NCBI GenBank assembly: GCA_948146395.1
Contig: OX411552.1
Coordinates: forward strand, 1,722,001-1,786,000
Direction of reading: 5' to 3'
Source of the DNA: Fragum whitleyi
Lineage: Eukaryota > Mollusca > Bivalvia > Cardiida > Cardiidae
Length of the DNA stretch: 64,000 nucleotides
The notes beneath the pieces were generated by a model, which saw nothing but the letters and a program-made list of their open reading frames with translations, had not been told where the DNA came from and made no database searches. The position numbers were made by a program, and so were the translations under genes. Positions 34,760 through 44,420 of the stretch are shown one piece after another (within the stretch, counting starts at the first letter, position 1; each line of letters starts with the position of its first letter).

Positions 34760-35040
34760 AAACACAATGTTGAGGCAGCTTCCAAACGCAATGTTGAGGC
34801 AGCTTATGGTTTCTGCTATATTTGAGACTTTTTTTCACATTTTTAGAATTAAAAACACAAGTTATATACGTTACTTCTGATGATAAGAAACAGTTTTTAT
34901 TGTGAAAAAATAATAACTAAATAGATAAAAAAGCTGTTCCTACAATATTTTTAAGCAATACTTCTATCCATTTAGTACAGAAAAGTTACAATTATTTCTT
35001 AGAGTTGATCACGATCGTAGCCCTTGATCACGATCGTAGC
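34760..35040. repeat. Two short local duplications
   Basis: CAATGTTGAGGCAGCTT occurs twice about 29 bp apart (34765-34808), and TTGATCACGATCGTAGCC occurs twice in tandem (35005-35041). They are local duplications in the body of the TACGTTAC element. Confidence 0.6.
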
Positions 35041-35609
35041 CAAGTTGGTAGCACATTGAATTTGGAATCGCATTTGACTCCATTTCATAGGTACTAGGTT
35101 TTATCAGCCAGTACAAACGAGTTGCTAATCATTCATCTTTGTTGTATAAGCAGCTAGAGGCTTTAAAAGGATGATGTGATGAATGGAATGATATGAACGG
35201 TAAGTAAAATGAATTCGGGGTTAGGTGGATAAGCTACCTTGATAAGAATGTTATACTGTTAAAATGGCCTGAAAAATCCTTAAAGAATTTAGCTCTCTAT
35301 TGTTTCCAATTCAATGCAAAATACATTGCACGAAATCCTAGTTTTGCCAAGAAACTACGCAATTCAGTTCAATACTGGAAATTTACTTGAGTATGACCAT
35401 ATTATGTTCAAATGAATAGAACAATGCCATATACAATTTGATTTAGCTATCAAAGAGAGTAATATACGCTGCATTTAAAAGACCCCTTTTTAGAAAATCA
35501 AACATAATTGCTGCTTCCAAAGGACAATTAGATGCACACCAATTGTAATTCTCTTGAACATGATTAGTTCTTACAAAAGTAAAGATTTTAGTTAAATAAA
35601 GATGCTTAA

Positions 35610-37329
35610 ACAAGAGGCCCAAGAGGGCCTGTATCGCTCCACTGGATTAAAAATCTCAAGATTTGAAAGAGAGATATTGAAAATAGAAGGTAATGAAAGT
35701 GAACAGCATTCAAAAGGAATTCTGACTTTTTCTAAGTTGAAACTAACTTATGAAGAAATGAAATTATTTAACTAATATGTAAAATTACAAGGAAGAAAAC
35801 TATATAGATATCACTTTGAAACAAGAGGACCAGAATGACCATAAACCGCTGACCTGAATTTTATTGATCCAGTGGATCTCATCCAATCCCAATTTCTAGA
35901 ACAACTCTAAAAGAGGGTCACCCAAGGAACATTCTGGTAAAGTTTCATTGAAATCGGCCCAATGGTTCTGGAGGAGATGAGATTCAAAGATTTCGGGGTC
36001 AAAATAAGGCCCGCCCTGCCACGCCCATATTTGGGGGTCAATCCAAATTTCTTGAACAACTTTAGAAGAGGGTCACCCAAGGAACATTCTGGTAAAGTTT
36101 CATTGAAATGGCTCAATGGTTCAGGAGGAGATGTCATTCAAAGATTTTGGGGTCAAAATATGCCCCACCCTGCCACGCCCATGTTTGGGGGTCAATCCAA
36201 ATTTCTTGAGCAACTTTAGAAGAGGGTCACCTAAGGAACATTCTGGTAGTTTCATTGAAATCGGCCCAATGGTTCAGGAGGAGATGAGGTTCAAAGATTT
36301 CGGGGTCAAAATAAGCCCCGCCCTGCCACGCCCATATTTGGGGGTCAATCAAAATTTCCTGAACAACTCCAAAAGAGGGTCACCCAAGGAACATTCTGGT
36401 AAAGTTTCATTGAAATCGGCCCAATGGTTCAGGAGGAGATGAGATTCAAAGATTTCGGGCTCAAAATAAGGCCCGCCCTGCCACGCCCATATTTGGGGGT
36501 CAATCAAAATTTCTTGAACAACTTAAGAAGAGGGTCACCCAAGGATTATTCTGGTAAAGTTTCATTGAAATCGGCTCAATGGTTCAGGAGGAGATGTCAT
36601 TCAAAGATTTTGGGGTCAAAATATGCCCCGCCCTGCCACGCCCATGTTTGGGGGTCAATCCAAATTTCTTGAACAACTTTAGAAGAGGGTCACCCAAGGA
36701 ACATTCTGGTAAAGTTTCATTGAAATCGGCCCAATGGTTCTGGAGGAGATGAGGTTCAAAGATTTCGGGCTCAAAATAAGCCCCGCCCTGCCACGCCCAT
36801 ATTTGGGGGTCAATCAAAATTTCTTGAACAACTCTAAAAGAGGGTCACCCAAGGAACATTCTGGTAAAGTTTCATTGAAATCGGCCCAATGGTTCAGGAG
36901 GAGATGTCGCTCAAAGATTTTGGGGTCAAAATATGCCCCACCCTGCCACGCCCATATTTTGGGGTCAATCAAAATTTCTTGAACAACTTAAGAAGAGGGT
37001 CACCCAAGGAACATTCTGGTAAAGTTTCATTGAAATCGGCCCAATGGTTCAGGAGGAGATGTCGTTCAAAGATTTTGGGGTCAAAATATGCCCCGCCCTG
37101 CCACGCCCATATTTGGGGGTCAATCCAAATTTCTTGAACAACTTTAGAAGAGGGTCACCCAAGGAACATTCTGGTAAAGTTTCATCAAAATCCAACCAAT
37201 GGTTCAGGAGGAGAAGATGTTTAAAGAAAAGTTTACGCACGGACGCACGGACGCACGGACACACGGACGCACGCACGACGGACACCTCGCCATGACAATA
37301 GCTCGCTGGCCTTCGGCCAGTGGAGCTAA
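35610..37329 (+). mobile_element. HINE-like family A element, complete, homogeneous core
   Basis: Head ACAAGAGGCCCAAGAGGGCC then TGTATCGCTCCACTGG. A second head-like block (ACAAGAGGACCAGAATGACC) lies near 35821. Nine core units of about 155 bp (AAGAGGGTCACCCAAGGAAC, ATTCTGGTAAAGTTTCATTG, GGTTCAGGAGGAGATG) are very similar to each other. The GACGCACGGACGC tract at 37240-37285 precedes the tail GCTCGCTGGCCTTCGGCCAG then TGGAGCTAA. Tail CCAGTGGAGC is the exact complement of head GCTCCACTGG. All reading frames here (35907-37426, both strands) are products of the 155-bp period. Confidence 0.82.
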
Positions 37330-38025
37330 AAATGCTTTGAACTAGATACATGTACAAACTACAAGTACTTTTATGCAGAAAGAAACATATCTTAGATAGA
37401 ATTAGCGCTTCTTTTATATCTAACATTATGAAACAATAAAAGAATTATGATAAATTGCTGAAGCAAAAGGATTTCATCAATATCAAGCCCTCATTCAAAT
37501 ACAACCCAAGACTTGATTCATAAAAATAAGAAAATTGCATGATGGCTCTGTAAGTCACATGCTTATAAGGGCTTTATAGGTGTTTATGTGTAAATGGCTG
37601 GTGATTTAACATTCTATTTGCATTCCCGTTTGACATTGCTGGATGACTTTCAATATATATGTACATGCAATTTGTGTTAAAGTAGAGAAAAGAATTGAAG
37701 AATGTCCATTCTAATTAATATACTCGTGTTTCTTGGGCATAACTCTCATATTTTTCTCATGTTCACAAGTACAAGACTCTTCTACTAACCATTAAATTTA
37801 ATTCTTACTACTTGGCCAACATTCCTGACAAACAATTGGAAAATCAAGCAGTAAAACCAAAAAATCCATCTTAATGGAAGAGAAACAATGATTTTAATTT
37901 GAATGGCTACAGTATTGACACTAAAGTGCATTTAAGGTAATTGCGACTTGTTTCATACAAATGGTAACATATGTTACTAGATTATGACCAACGCTATTCT
38001 GTTTCAAAACATTTATAGGCAACAA

Positions 38026-39109
38026 ACAAGAGGCCCAAGAGGGCCTGTATCGCTCCACTGGCTTTAACATCATTAGACTTGCATTAAATGAATCTTTTTT
38101 TGAATGAAAACAACACTCTGAAATCTCTTAAGACCTATTTCATATTAATTAACTGGGTATGGCTCACATTGCACCAAAATTCTCAAGTTTCATTGAAATC
38201 GGCCCAACCTTCATCAGGAGATGTAGTTCAAAGATTTCGGGCTCAAAATAAGCCACACCCTGACATGCCAATATTTATGGGCTCATTAATATTTCGCATA
38301 CAAATTTTGAAAAGGGTCACAGAAGGAACATTCTGGTAAAATTTCATTGATATCAGCCTAGTGATTCAGGAGGAGATGTCCTTCAAAGAATTTGGGCTCA
38401 AAATAAGCCCCACCCTGCCACACCCATATTTATAGGCAAATCAAATTTTTGAGAGCAACTTTCGGAAAGGGTCTCCCAAGGAACATTCTGGTAAAATTTC
38501 ATTGAAATCGGCCCAATGGTTCAGGAGGAAATGATGTTCCAAGATTTTGGGCTCAAATAAGCCCCGCCCTGCCACACCCATATTTGGGGGCCAATCAAAA
38601 TTTAAGGAACAATTTTCGAAAAGGGTTACCCCAGGAACATTTTGGTTGAAATCAGCCCAGTGGTTCAGGAGGAGAAGTCATTCAAAGATTTTGGGCTCAA
38701 AATAAGCCCCGCCCTGCCACGCCCATATTTGGGGGTCAATCAAAATTTCTTGAACAATTTAGGTAAAGGGTCACCCAAGGAACATCCATGTCAAGTTTCA
38801 TTGAAATTGGCCCAATGGTTTGGGAGGAGAAGATTTTTAAAGATTTCAAAGTGAAAAAATGCCACGCCCTGCCACGCCTATATTTGGGGGTCAATCAAAA
38901 TTTCTTTAACAATTTTAGAAGAGGGTCCCCCAAGGAACATTTCTACCAAGTTTCATCAAAATCTGCCCATTGGTTTGGGAGGAGAAGATGTTTAAAGAAA
39001 AAGTTTACGCACGCACGGACGCACGCACGGACTGACGGACGGACGGACGCACGCACGACGGACACACCGCCATGACAATAGCTCGCTGGCCTTCGGCCAG
39101 TGGAGCTAA
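38026..39109 (+). mobile_element. HINE-like family A element, second complete copy
   Basis: It has the same head and tail words as the element at 35610. About five more diverged 155-bp units follow, with a (GGAC)n/(GCAC)n tract at 39005-39060. Both complete copies lie in the same orientation, 0.7 kb apart, inside the TACGTTAC element. Frames at 38642 and 38788 are core shadows. Confidence 0.8.
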
Positions 39110-39562
39110 TAAACCAATGCAAGAAATTAGAGATAAATGATATACATGCTTAAGTAAGTAAGTAATTTTGGGAAAAAAATCAATTAATTAAATTCTTTTA
39201 GTGTTCATGCCGCATTGTGTGATTGATAAATATGTATTTGCACTGAACAGATATTTCCCTATGATGAAATTAAACAATAGGTATAGTACACCACAAAGTA
39301 CATACCCATATCTATCAAAAAGTCAGTATTTTTATTGAATATTTAAAATATTTGTAATTTTTAATTTAAAATGATTATCAAGATCTGTGATGATCTAGAA
39401 GGGTGTACGTTTTTCGATTTCAGCAATTCGATATACATGTATAAATGATTTGGCTATTTCAAAATTATGATCTCAAATCTTGTTATCAAATTTTTTAACT
39501 TTGTGAGATGGGATACTACAAATGATACTAACTTCAATTTGTGAGATTTACCACTTTATACT

Positions 39563-39688
39563 AAAAGACAATATGTAAAAACTAGCATTTAACAAGATTT
39601 TCCTTCTTGGCTGTTCAAAGATATAAAAGACAATATGTAAAAACTAGCATTTAACAAGAATTTCCTTCTTGGCTGTTCAAAGATATAA
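39563..39688. repeat. Recent 62-bp tandem duplication
   Basis: AAAAGACAATATGTAAAAAC through GGCTGTTCAAAGATAT is present twice head to tail with about one difference. Confidence 0.85.
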
Positions 39689-41429
39689 AATTGACCTCTC
39701 AATCAAGGTCTAAATTTTATCAAATAATACCATTAGTGCTTTGGGATCTTTGAACTTTTTTTGGTCACACATTTGCCTTCAGTACCGATGCATTTTCTAA
39801 GAAACAAAATTGGGAGCTATAAATTCAAAGAATTGTAACCCTTAATGATAAAAAATAAAACAGATCTAACGGGTTTCGGTAAAATATTTTGAGGTAACGT
39901 ATGTTACAACATTCCACCAGAGACATAAAGCATTTGTTGTTATAGGGATATCAGTTATAAATGATATTCTTGTTTTATTATGCATGATCAGAGTAGTTAA
40001 TTGCAGCTGCCATTCTCTTTCTTTCTGTTTATGAATGGCATATGAAATTACATCGTATAAAAGGTTTGAAAGGACATGTGCTCAAATCTTGTCATTTCTA
40101 CATATACAACACGCAATATGCAGGCCAAAATAAACTATTTAAATATGAATTCATCATATTTTTTTTTTTTTTGTGAATTTTGCCAACAAGTGTTGACTTT
40201 GAATATTTTTGGCACCCAAAAGCCAATATCTTTATATAGGCAAATATTGAGAAGCAATTTTGTAATTGTAACGTATATTTCACGTATTTTCTTGAATCAT
40301 ACAGGATTCTGTGGATGTTTTATCACTCATACTCAAGAATCGTGTATGAAATAGTACTAAAAATGGCAATCTGCCCAAAGAATTTCACAAAATGGTAGCA
40401 AAATGTAGCATTTAAGAAGGATCTAGGGTGGGTGATTTCAAAATAACGTATCTTACAAAAGCCCCACTCGCCAGAGTGCTAACATGTCTTAAAATGTTGC
40501 TTATACATGTACCTTTCAGAAAATCATAGTGTACAAAATTCCCCCTGGGGGGGGAACAGGGGTCCCAGTAGCCCATAGTCTATATTGTTTGCTCCTTGTA
40601 TATTTTTCGCTCAATTACAAGAAATGGATTAAAACGCCGTAATAGGAAATAGTAGTGTCGCCTACCTGTTGCAAAAATAAAATTAAGTATCCTGTTTTCC
40701 TCAATTCTAAAATACGCAACAAAGTCACAAAGAGACGGCCAAATAATAATTTAAAAAGGGTTTGTATCTACCGAGACAAGCGTTGGGCGCGTGCAAGTTC
40801 TGGCAACACTTCTAAAAATAGCCGTCGGCGTCTTTGATCATCTGTTCACCCTCTGTGTGAAATAAACTGATCTGCGTCCTTTACCTCGTTGCGAGACAAA
40901 ACTATTTATTTAATTTGCCTTTATTGGCCAGATTGCTACTCGGATTTAAATTCGGACTTTAAAGAAAAATCATTGAATATCGGTAAATTCTTTTTATTCA
41001 GTTATTTGTTAAGAATATCGTAATTTTAGATTAAAATATTGTCCAATGTTTCGGACAAAAAATATTTATTTTTCTGTCAGTGAAAGCTGAAAACGCAGCT
41101 ACGTATGACCGGAAATCTTGCACGCATTCTTTCTTTGACATCGAACTTAGAAAATGTTTGTGATAATCAGTGTTTAGGATAAAACATAGAACTTATTCAA
41201 ATGTGAGTAAATTATGCAGTCACGACCGTCGCAAACATAAAGATCGTAAGCAATTCCCGATCTTCAGTAACTCTCCGAAACGAATGCAAGTTCATCTAGA
41301 TAAAGAATCAAAAGCGTTTTTTGTTTTTGTCGTAGGTGTTGCATGAACTTTTTAGTATTTGTTGGAATAATTTGGAAGTTTACATTCCAGCAATTTTTCT
41401 CAAATCGGGGGATGGGCGATTATTAGAAT

Positions 41430-43110
41430 TATTATTATTATTACTACCATATTTCCTCAAATAATAGCACCCTCTTATTGTAGATTCAGTTCAATGAAAA
41501 GCCTTTCTTTTTTTATTTATTTATTTCCCCCGATCATACGGAGATTATTATTTTATAACAACATATTTATGTACAAAGCATGCTACAAACAACAAAAACA
41601 TATAACATCAATACAACACGAATAAAGCAAACGTACTCGCACCTACTCATATATAGTTACAGTCATCTTCACGCATGTACACACTCTCTCGCACGCTATC
41701 ACGCACACACATAATATACATTCACAGATTCGAAGTTTACATCAAGCAACTCGCTCTAGATACTTTTGCCAGATAACATTAGTACATGTTTTAGTTCAGT
41801 GTTTATTATATTGTTACTTGTTTGCGATCAAAGGCGGAGGGTGGACAATGTAATGTTGATTTCAACATTTTGTTCTCCCTTTACCTTGACCGTTTACTTC
41901 TATATATTATTGTTGATTTCATAATTGTATTGATTGGTTATGTCAGAGATAAATGCATGACATATATGAAAGTAGAATTCAATACTATGAATATATGAAT
42001 CTGGATATTTTCCTAGTGTTTTTTGTAAAAATATTTCATCGTCTTTTTCAGTCATAAGTTCCATAAATATCATAGATCCACAGTTGCGGTTTAAAGAGTC
42101 AAACAATTGAGATCGCAAGGTCCATGTGGCACAGCAGCTAGCAACTATATGAGACGAAAATTCATATTGCATGTCCTTTAGGCATAGATTGCATTTTGTG
42201 GGGTTTTGAGTGGGGGGTTTAACCCAGAGTTGAGAAACGGTGTACGCGTTTTGTATATCTCTGGTATTCCTTGCAATTTTCCATACTAGCGTGTTTGTCC
42301 TATGCGAGTGTAGGGTACGAAAGCGCGTGTAATCGTTGTCTCGCTCGAAGGTGTTCTGTAGAATTCCATTTTCAAACGTTTGCATTGCGGTTTTGGTTAT
42401 CTTTTTCCACTTATTTTAAGTTGGGAAACGTTTTTCTTTTACGTATATTTTTAAGTAATCAATTAAGTTATATTTGTTGAGTAATTAATAAGTATCTTTG
42501 AAAGAGCCTTGATTTTGCGTACATACATTAATATGAGAGTAAAGGTTGAAAAGAAATATAGATTTTACGACAGATGTTGAATGAAGAGAAATTATTTTTT
42601 GCAAAAAAGAAAGTTTCCTCAAATCTATAACACTGGTTAAGGGGTATAGGCCTAACATAGATTCTGTCATGAGGGATCGAGTTTGTGTTTTATGATGTTG
42701 GATATTTTTCACAATAAAATGTTGAAACTTGTTAATTGAGTTATCATCAGACTTGGTTAACTTGAACCATGTTTCACATCCGTACAATACTGTTGGTATA
42801 ATTACCTTTTTGTACAGCGAGCATGCGGTTAACGGATTAACTCCCTTGGGTTGCATACCAATACTGTTATATGCGAAATAGGCTGACCTCCCTTTCTTTA
42901 TTGATTCCTTCACGGTTACCGTATTTTTTCTATTTGACGTGAGGGTGATACCCAAGTGGACAACTTTGTCGAGAATCTGAATATTGTTATTGTTTAATGT
43001 ATATTTGGGGGGATTGTTTCGTTTTATTGGTTTTGAGTTAAAAACATTATTAGAATCATCAACTTTTTCCGAAAATTGGTCTTTAAATGGCCGATTTTGA
43101 GCGGTGTTTT
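41430..43110 (-). pseudogene. 5'-truncated LINE: ORF2 C-terminus with CCHC knuckle
   Basis: From about 43065 the minus strand encodes DKVVHLGITLTSNRKNTVTV, then SIKKGRSAYFAYNSIG, GVNPLTACSLYKKVIIPTVL and YGCETW, a typical post-RT region of LINE ORF2. It goes on in the same frame through two TAA stops (near 42480 and 42420) into KCNLCLKDMQYEFSSHIVAS then C, a C-x2-C-x(n)-H-x4-C zinc knuckle at the C-terminus. The frame ends at 41900 and a 3' UTR runs left to an (ATT)n tract. The insert is bordered by a 23-bp direct repeat at 41407-41429 and 43111-43133 (GGGGGATGGGCGATTATTAG then AAT), which looks like its target duplication. Confidence 0.75.
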
Positions 43111-43404
43111 GGGGGATGGGCGATTATTAGAATATGGGCGATTATTAGAATAAATACGGTATTTAGGGAAATAAACAATCCAATACTTACAATGCAATAA
43201 TTTTGGTTCTTTATAATACAACACTATGGTTACAAATTGTAATTTCTTGCACATTTAAATGTATCACAAGACAAGTACAACAAGGTGGAGCAATTTTTCA
43301 AGAATATAGGATTTTGCAATAATGTAATAATTTTACATTCTCTTTACTTTCTCTTACAGCACGATTATTGTCTATATATTGTGATATTTTGACCTTATTT
43401 GATG

Positions 43405-43523
43405 TATACTCCACAATGTTGTAAAGAGATTATTTTCAGAGGCCCACAGAGAAAACTGGGTTTGCCCAACTATGTAGCCTCATTAAATAAAGGCATTATT
43501 TTTATTATTATTATTATTATTAC
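43405..43523 (+). mobile_element. LINE 3' end with (ATT)n tail
   Basis: AGAGGCCCACAGAGAAAACT..GGGTTTGCCCAAC, GTAGCCTCATTAAATAAAG then (ATT)n matches, in opposite orientation, the 3' terminus of the LINE that ends at 48905. It is a severely 5'-truncated insertion of that LINE family. Confidence 0.7.
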
Positions 43524-43525
43524 TA

Positions 43526-43700
43526 CCATATTTCCTCAAATAATAGCACCCTCTAATTGTAGATTCAGTTCAATGAAAAGCCTAAATTTTAAGAACTTTT
43601 TAATTAGATCATCTCTTATTTGAAATTACTGTCATGTAAACAATCATATGAATGATTGTTTAGAGGAATTTAACCTCAAATAAGAGACAAAATTTACCTA
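43526..43700. repeat. CCGTAT-family TIR fragment with hairpin
   Basis: CCATATTTCCTCAAATAATA then GCACCC, later a TAAACAATCATATGAATGAT hairpin and AGAGGAATTTAACCTCAAA. It is related to the elements at 20808, 48658 and 61323. The first 55 bp, with the preceding (ATT)n, also occur at 41436-41505. Confidence 0.55.
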
Positions 43701-44010
43701 AATTTCAAAGGCAAAATTACCTTAAAGACATCAAATTTATTTCTTTTTTCCATCTAAAAATGGACACTAAAATAAGCTTCCTGTCCATGTTATATTTAGT
43801 TCCTGAGAGTGTTTATCAGGAGAATGCGGTAAATTGTTATTTTGCCCTTAACTCAACAAATGCACTTGAGCAAGCTAATACAAATACAATTAATCTAGTT
43901 TAACACAATTATAATAGCTATTTTTTTTCAGTACCAGAACACATGATATACTGAGAATACTATATTGGCCCTAGGACAATCATGTAGAGGATAATTGTTT
44001 GTTTCAGTGT

Positions 44011-44420
44011 AAGATTGATTTATATTTCATTGAGTGAACAACAAAAGCTATATTTCTGTTGGAAATATAGCTTTTGTTGTTCACAAAATGAAATATTAAT
44101 CGATCTTCCTCAAAAATAAACGATTATTCTATTTCTTTATTGCAAAAATAAGACAAAATGTGAATTTCTATGACATATTTTTATAAAGCGCGTCATTTTG
44201 CACGTGATTGCTATGCAACATTCATTGTGACGTCACTTATTTTGCCCCCATAGATGACTTCAGATAGTGTGAAATGCACAAAAGCAGGGTATACATTTTT
44301 GATAATTTCACTGCTTTTGCGGTGAGATTTTCAAGTGATAATCTACTGCTATTTCTTGATAAACCACCAAAAAGCATTAAAGATTTAGATCTCATTCCTG
44401 ATATTTCTCTTGGAGACAAA
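44011..44420. repeat. Foldback repeat with 46-bp palindromic arms, copy 1
   Basis: AAGATTGATTTATATTTCAT..GTGAACAACAAAAGCTATAT is mirrored by ATATAGCTTTTGTTGTTCAC..ATGAAATATTAATCGATCTT (44011-44107). The following 300 bp (AATAAACGATTATTC, CTTATTTTGC, GTGACGTCACTTA, AGCAGGGTATA, TCAAGTGATA-TCTAC) recur at 59395-59705. ORFs 44237-44804 overlap it. Confidence 0.65.

Larger units (their letters stand above)
31462..40580. mobile_element. Inner foldback element with TACGTTAC repeats
   Basis: The first ~150 bp (GTCTATGAGCCAGAATGGG, TTCCCCCCCCAGGGGGAATTTT, ACATGTTAGCACTCTGGCGA, GTGGGGCTTTTGTAAGATACGTTA) return inverted at 40430-40580, with TA on both sides. The left arm has about four units of 340-370 bp (near 31530, 31870, 32220 and 32588), each with AGATACGTTACT at a fixed place and a second AAATACGTTAC about half a unit later. 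On the right the motif appears inverted as GTAACGTA. Without nested insertions the element is about 4.5 kb. No protein domain seen. Confidence 0.65.
30775..43159. mobile_element. Outer TIR transposon (CCGTAT family) carrying nested insertions
   Basis: The left end GCGTATTTATTCTAATAATC then GCCC matches the right end (reverse complement CCGTATTTATTCTAATAATC then GCCC) with one mismatch in 24 bp. TA borders both (30773-30774, 43160-43161). Its own sequence appears to be 30775-31461, 40581-41429 and 43111-43159, about 1.6 kb. The rest consists of the inner element at 31462-40580 and a LINE fragment. No transposase seen. The inverted-repeat block is doubled at the right end. Confidence 0.65.

Noticed and set aside
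34995..35110. tRNA-like CGTAGCCAAGTTGGTAGCAC segment
   Set aside because: It resembles an A box, but no B box at the right distance and no cloverleaf could be drawn.
35907..37426. Many overlapping 75-125-residue frames on both strands with PALPRPYLGVN or GRGRAG motifs
   Set aside because: They repeat every 155 bp and are translations of the tandem core in different frames; no start context, splice sites or known domain.
42271..42480. Plus-strand frame over the LINE fragment
   Set aside because: Antisense shadow of the LINE coding region, as are the plus-strand frames at 51154 and 51406.
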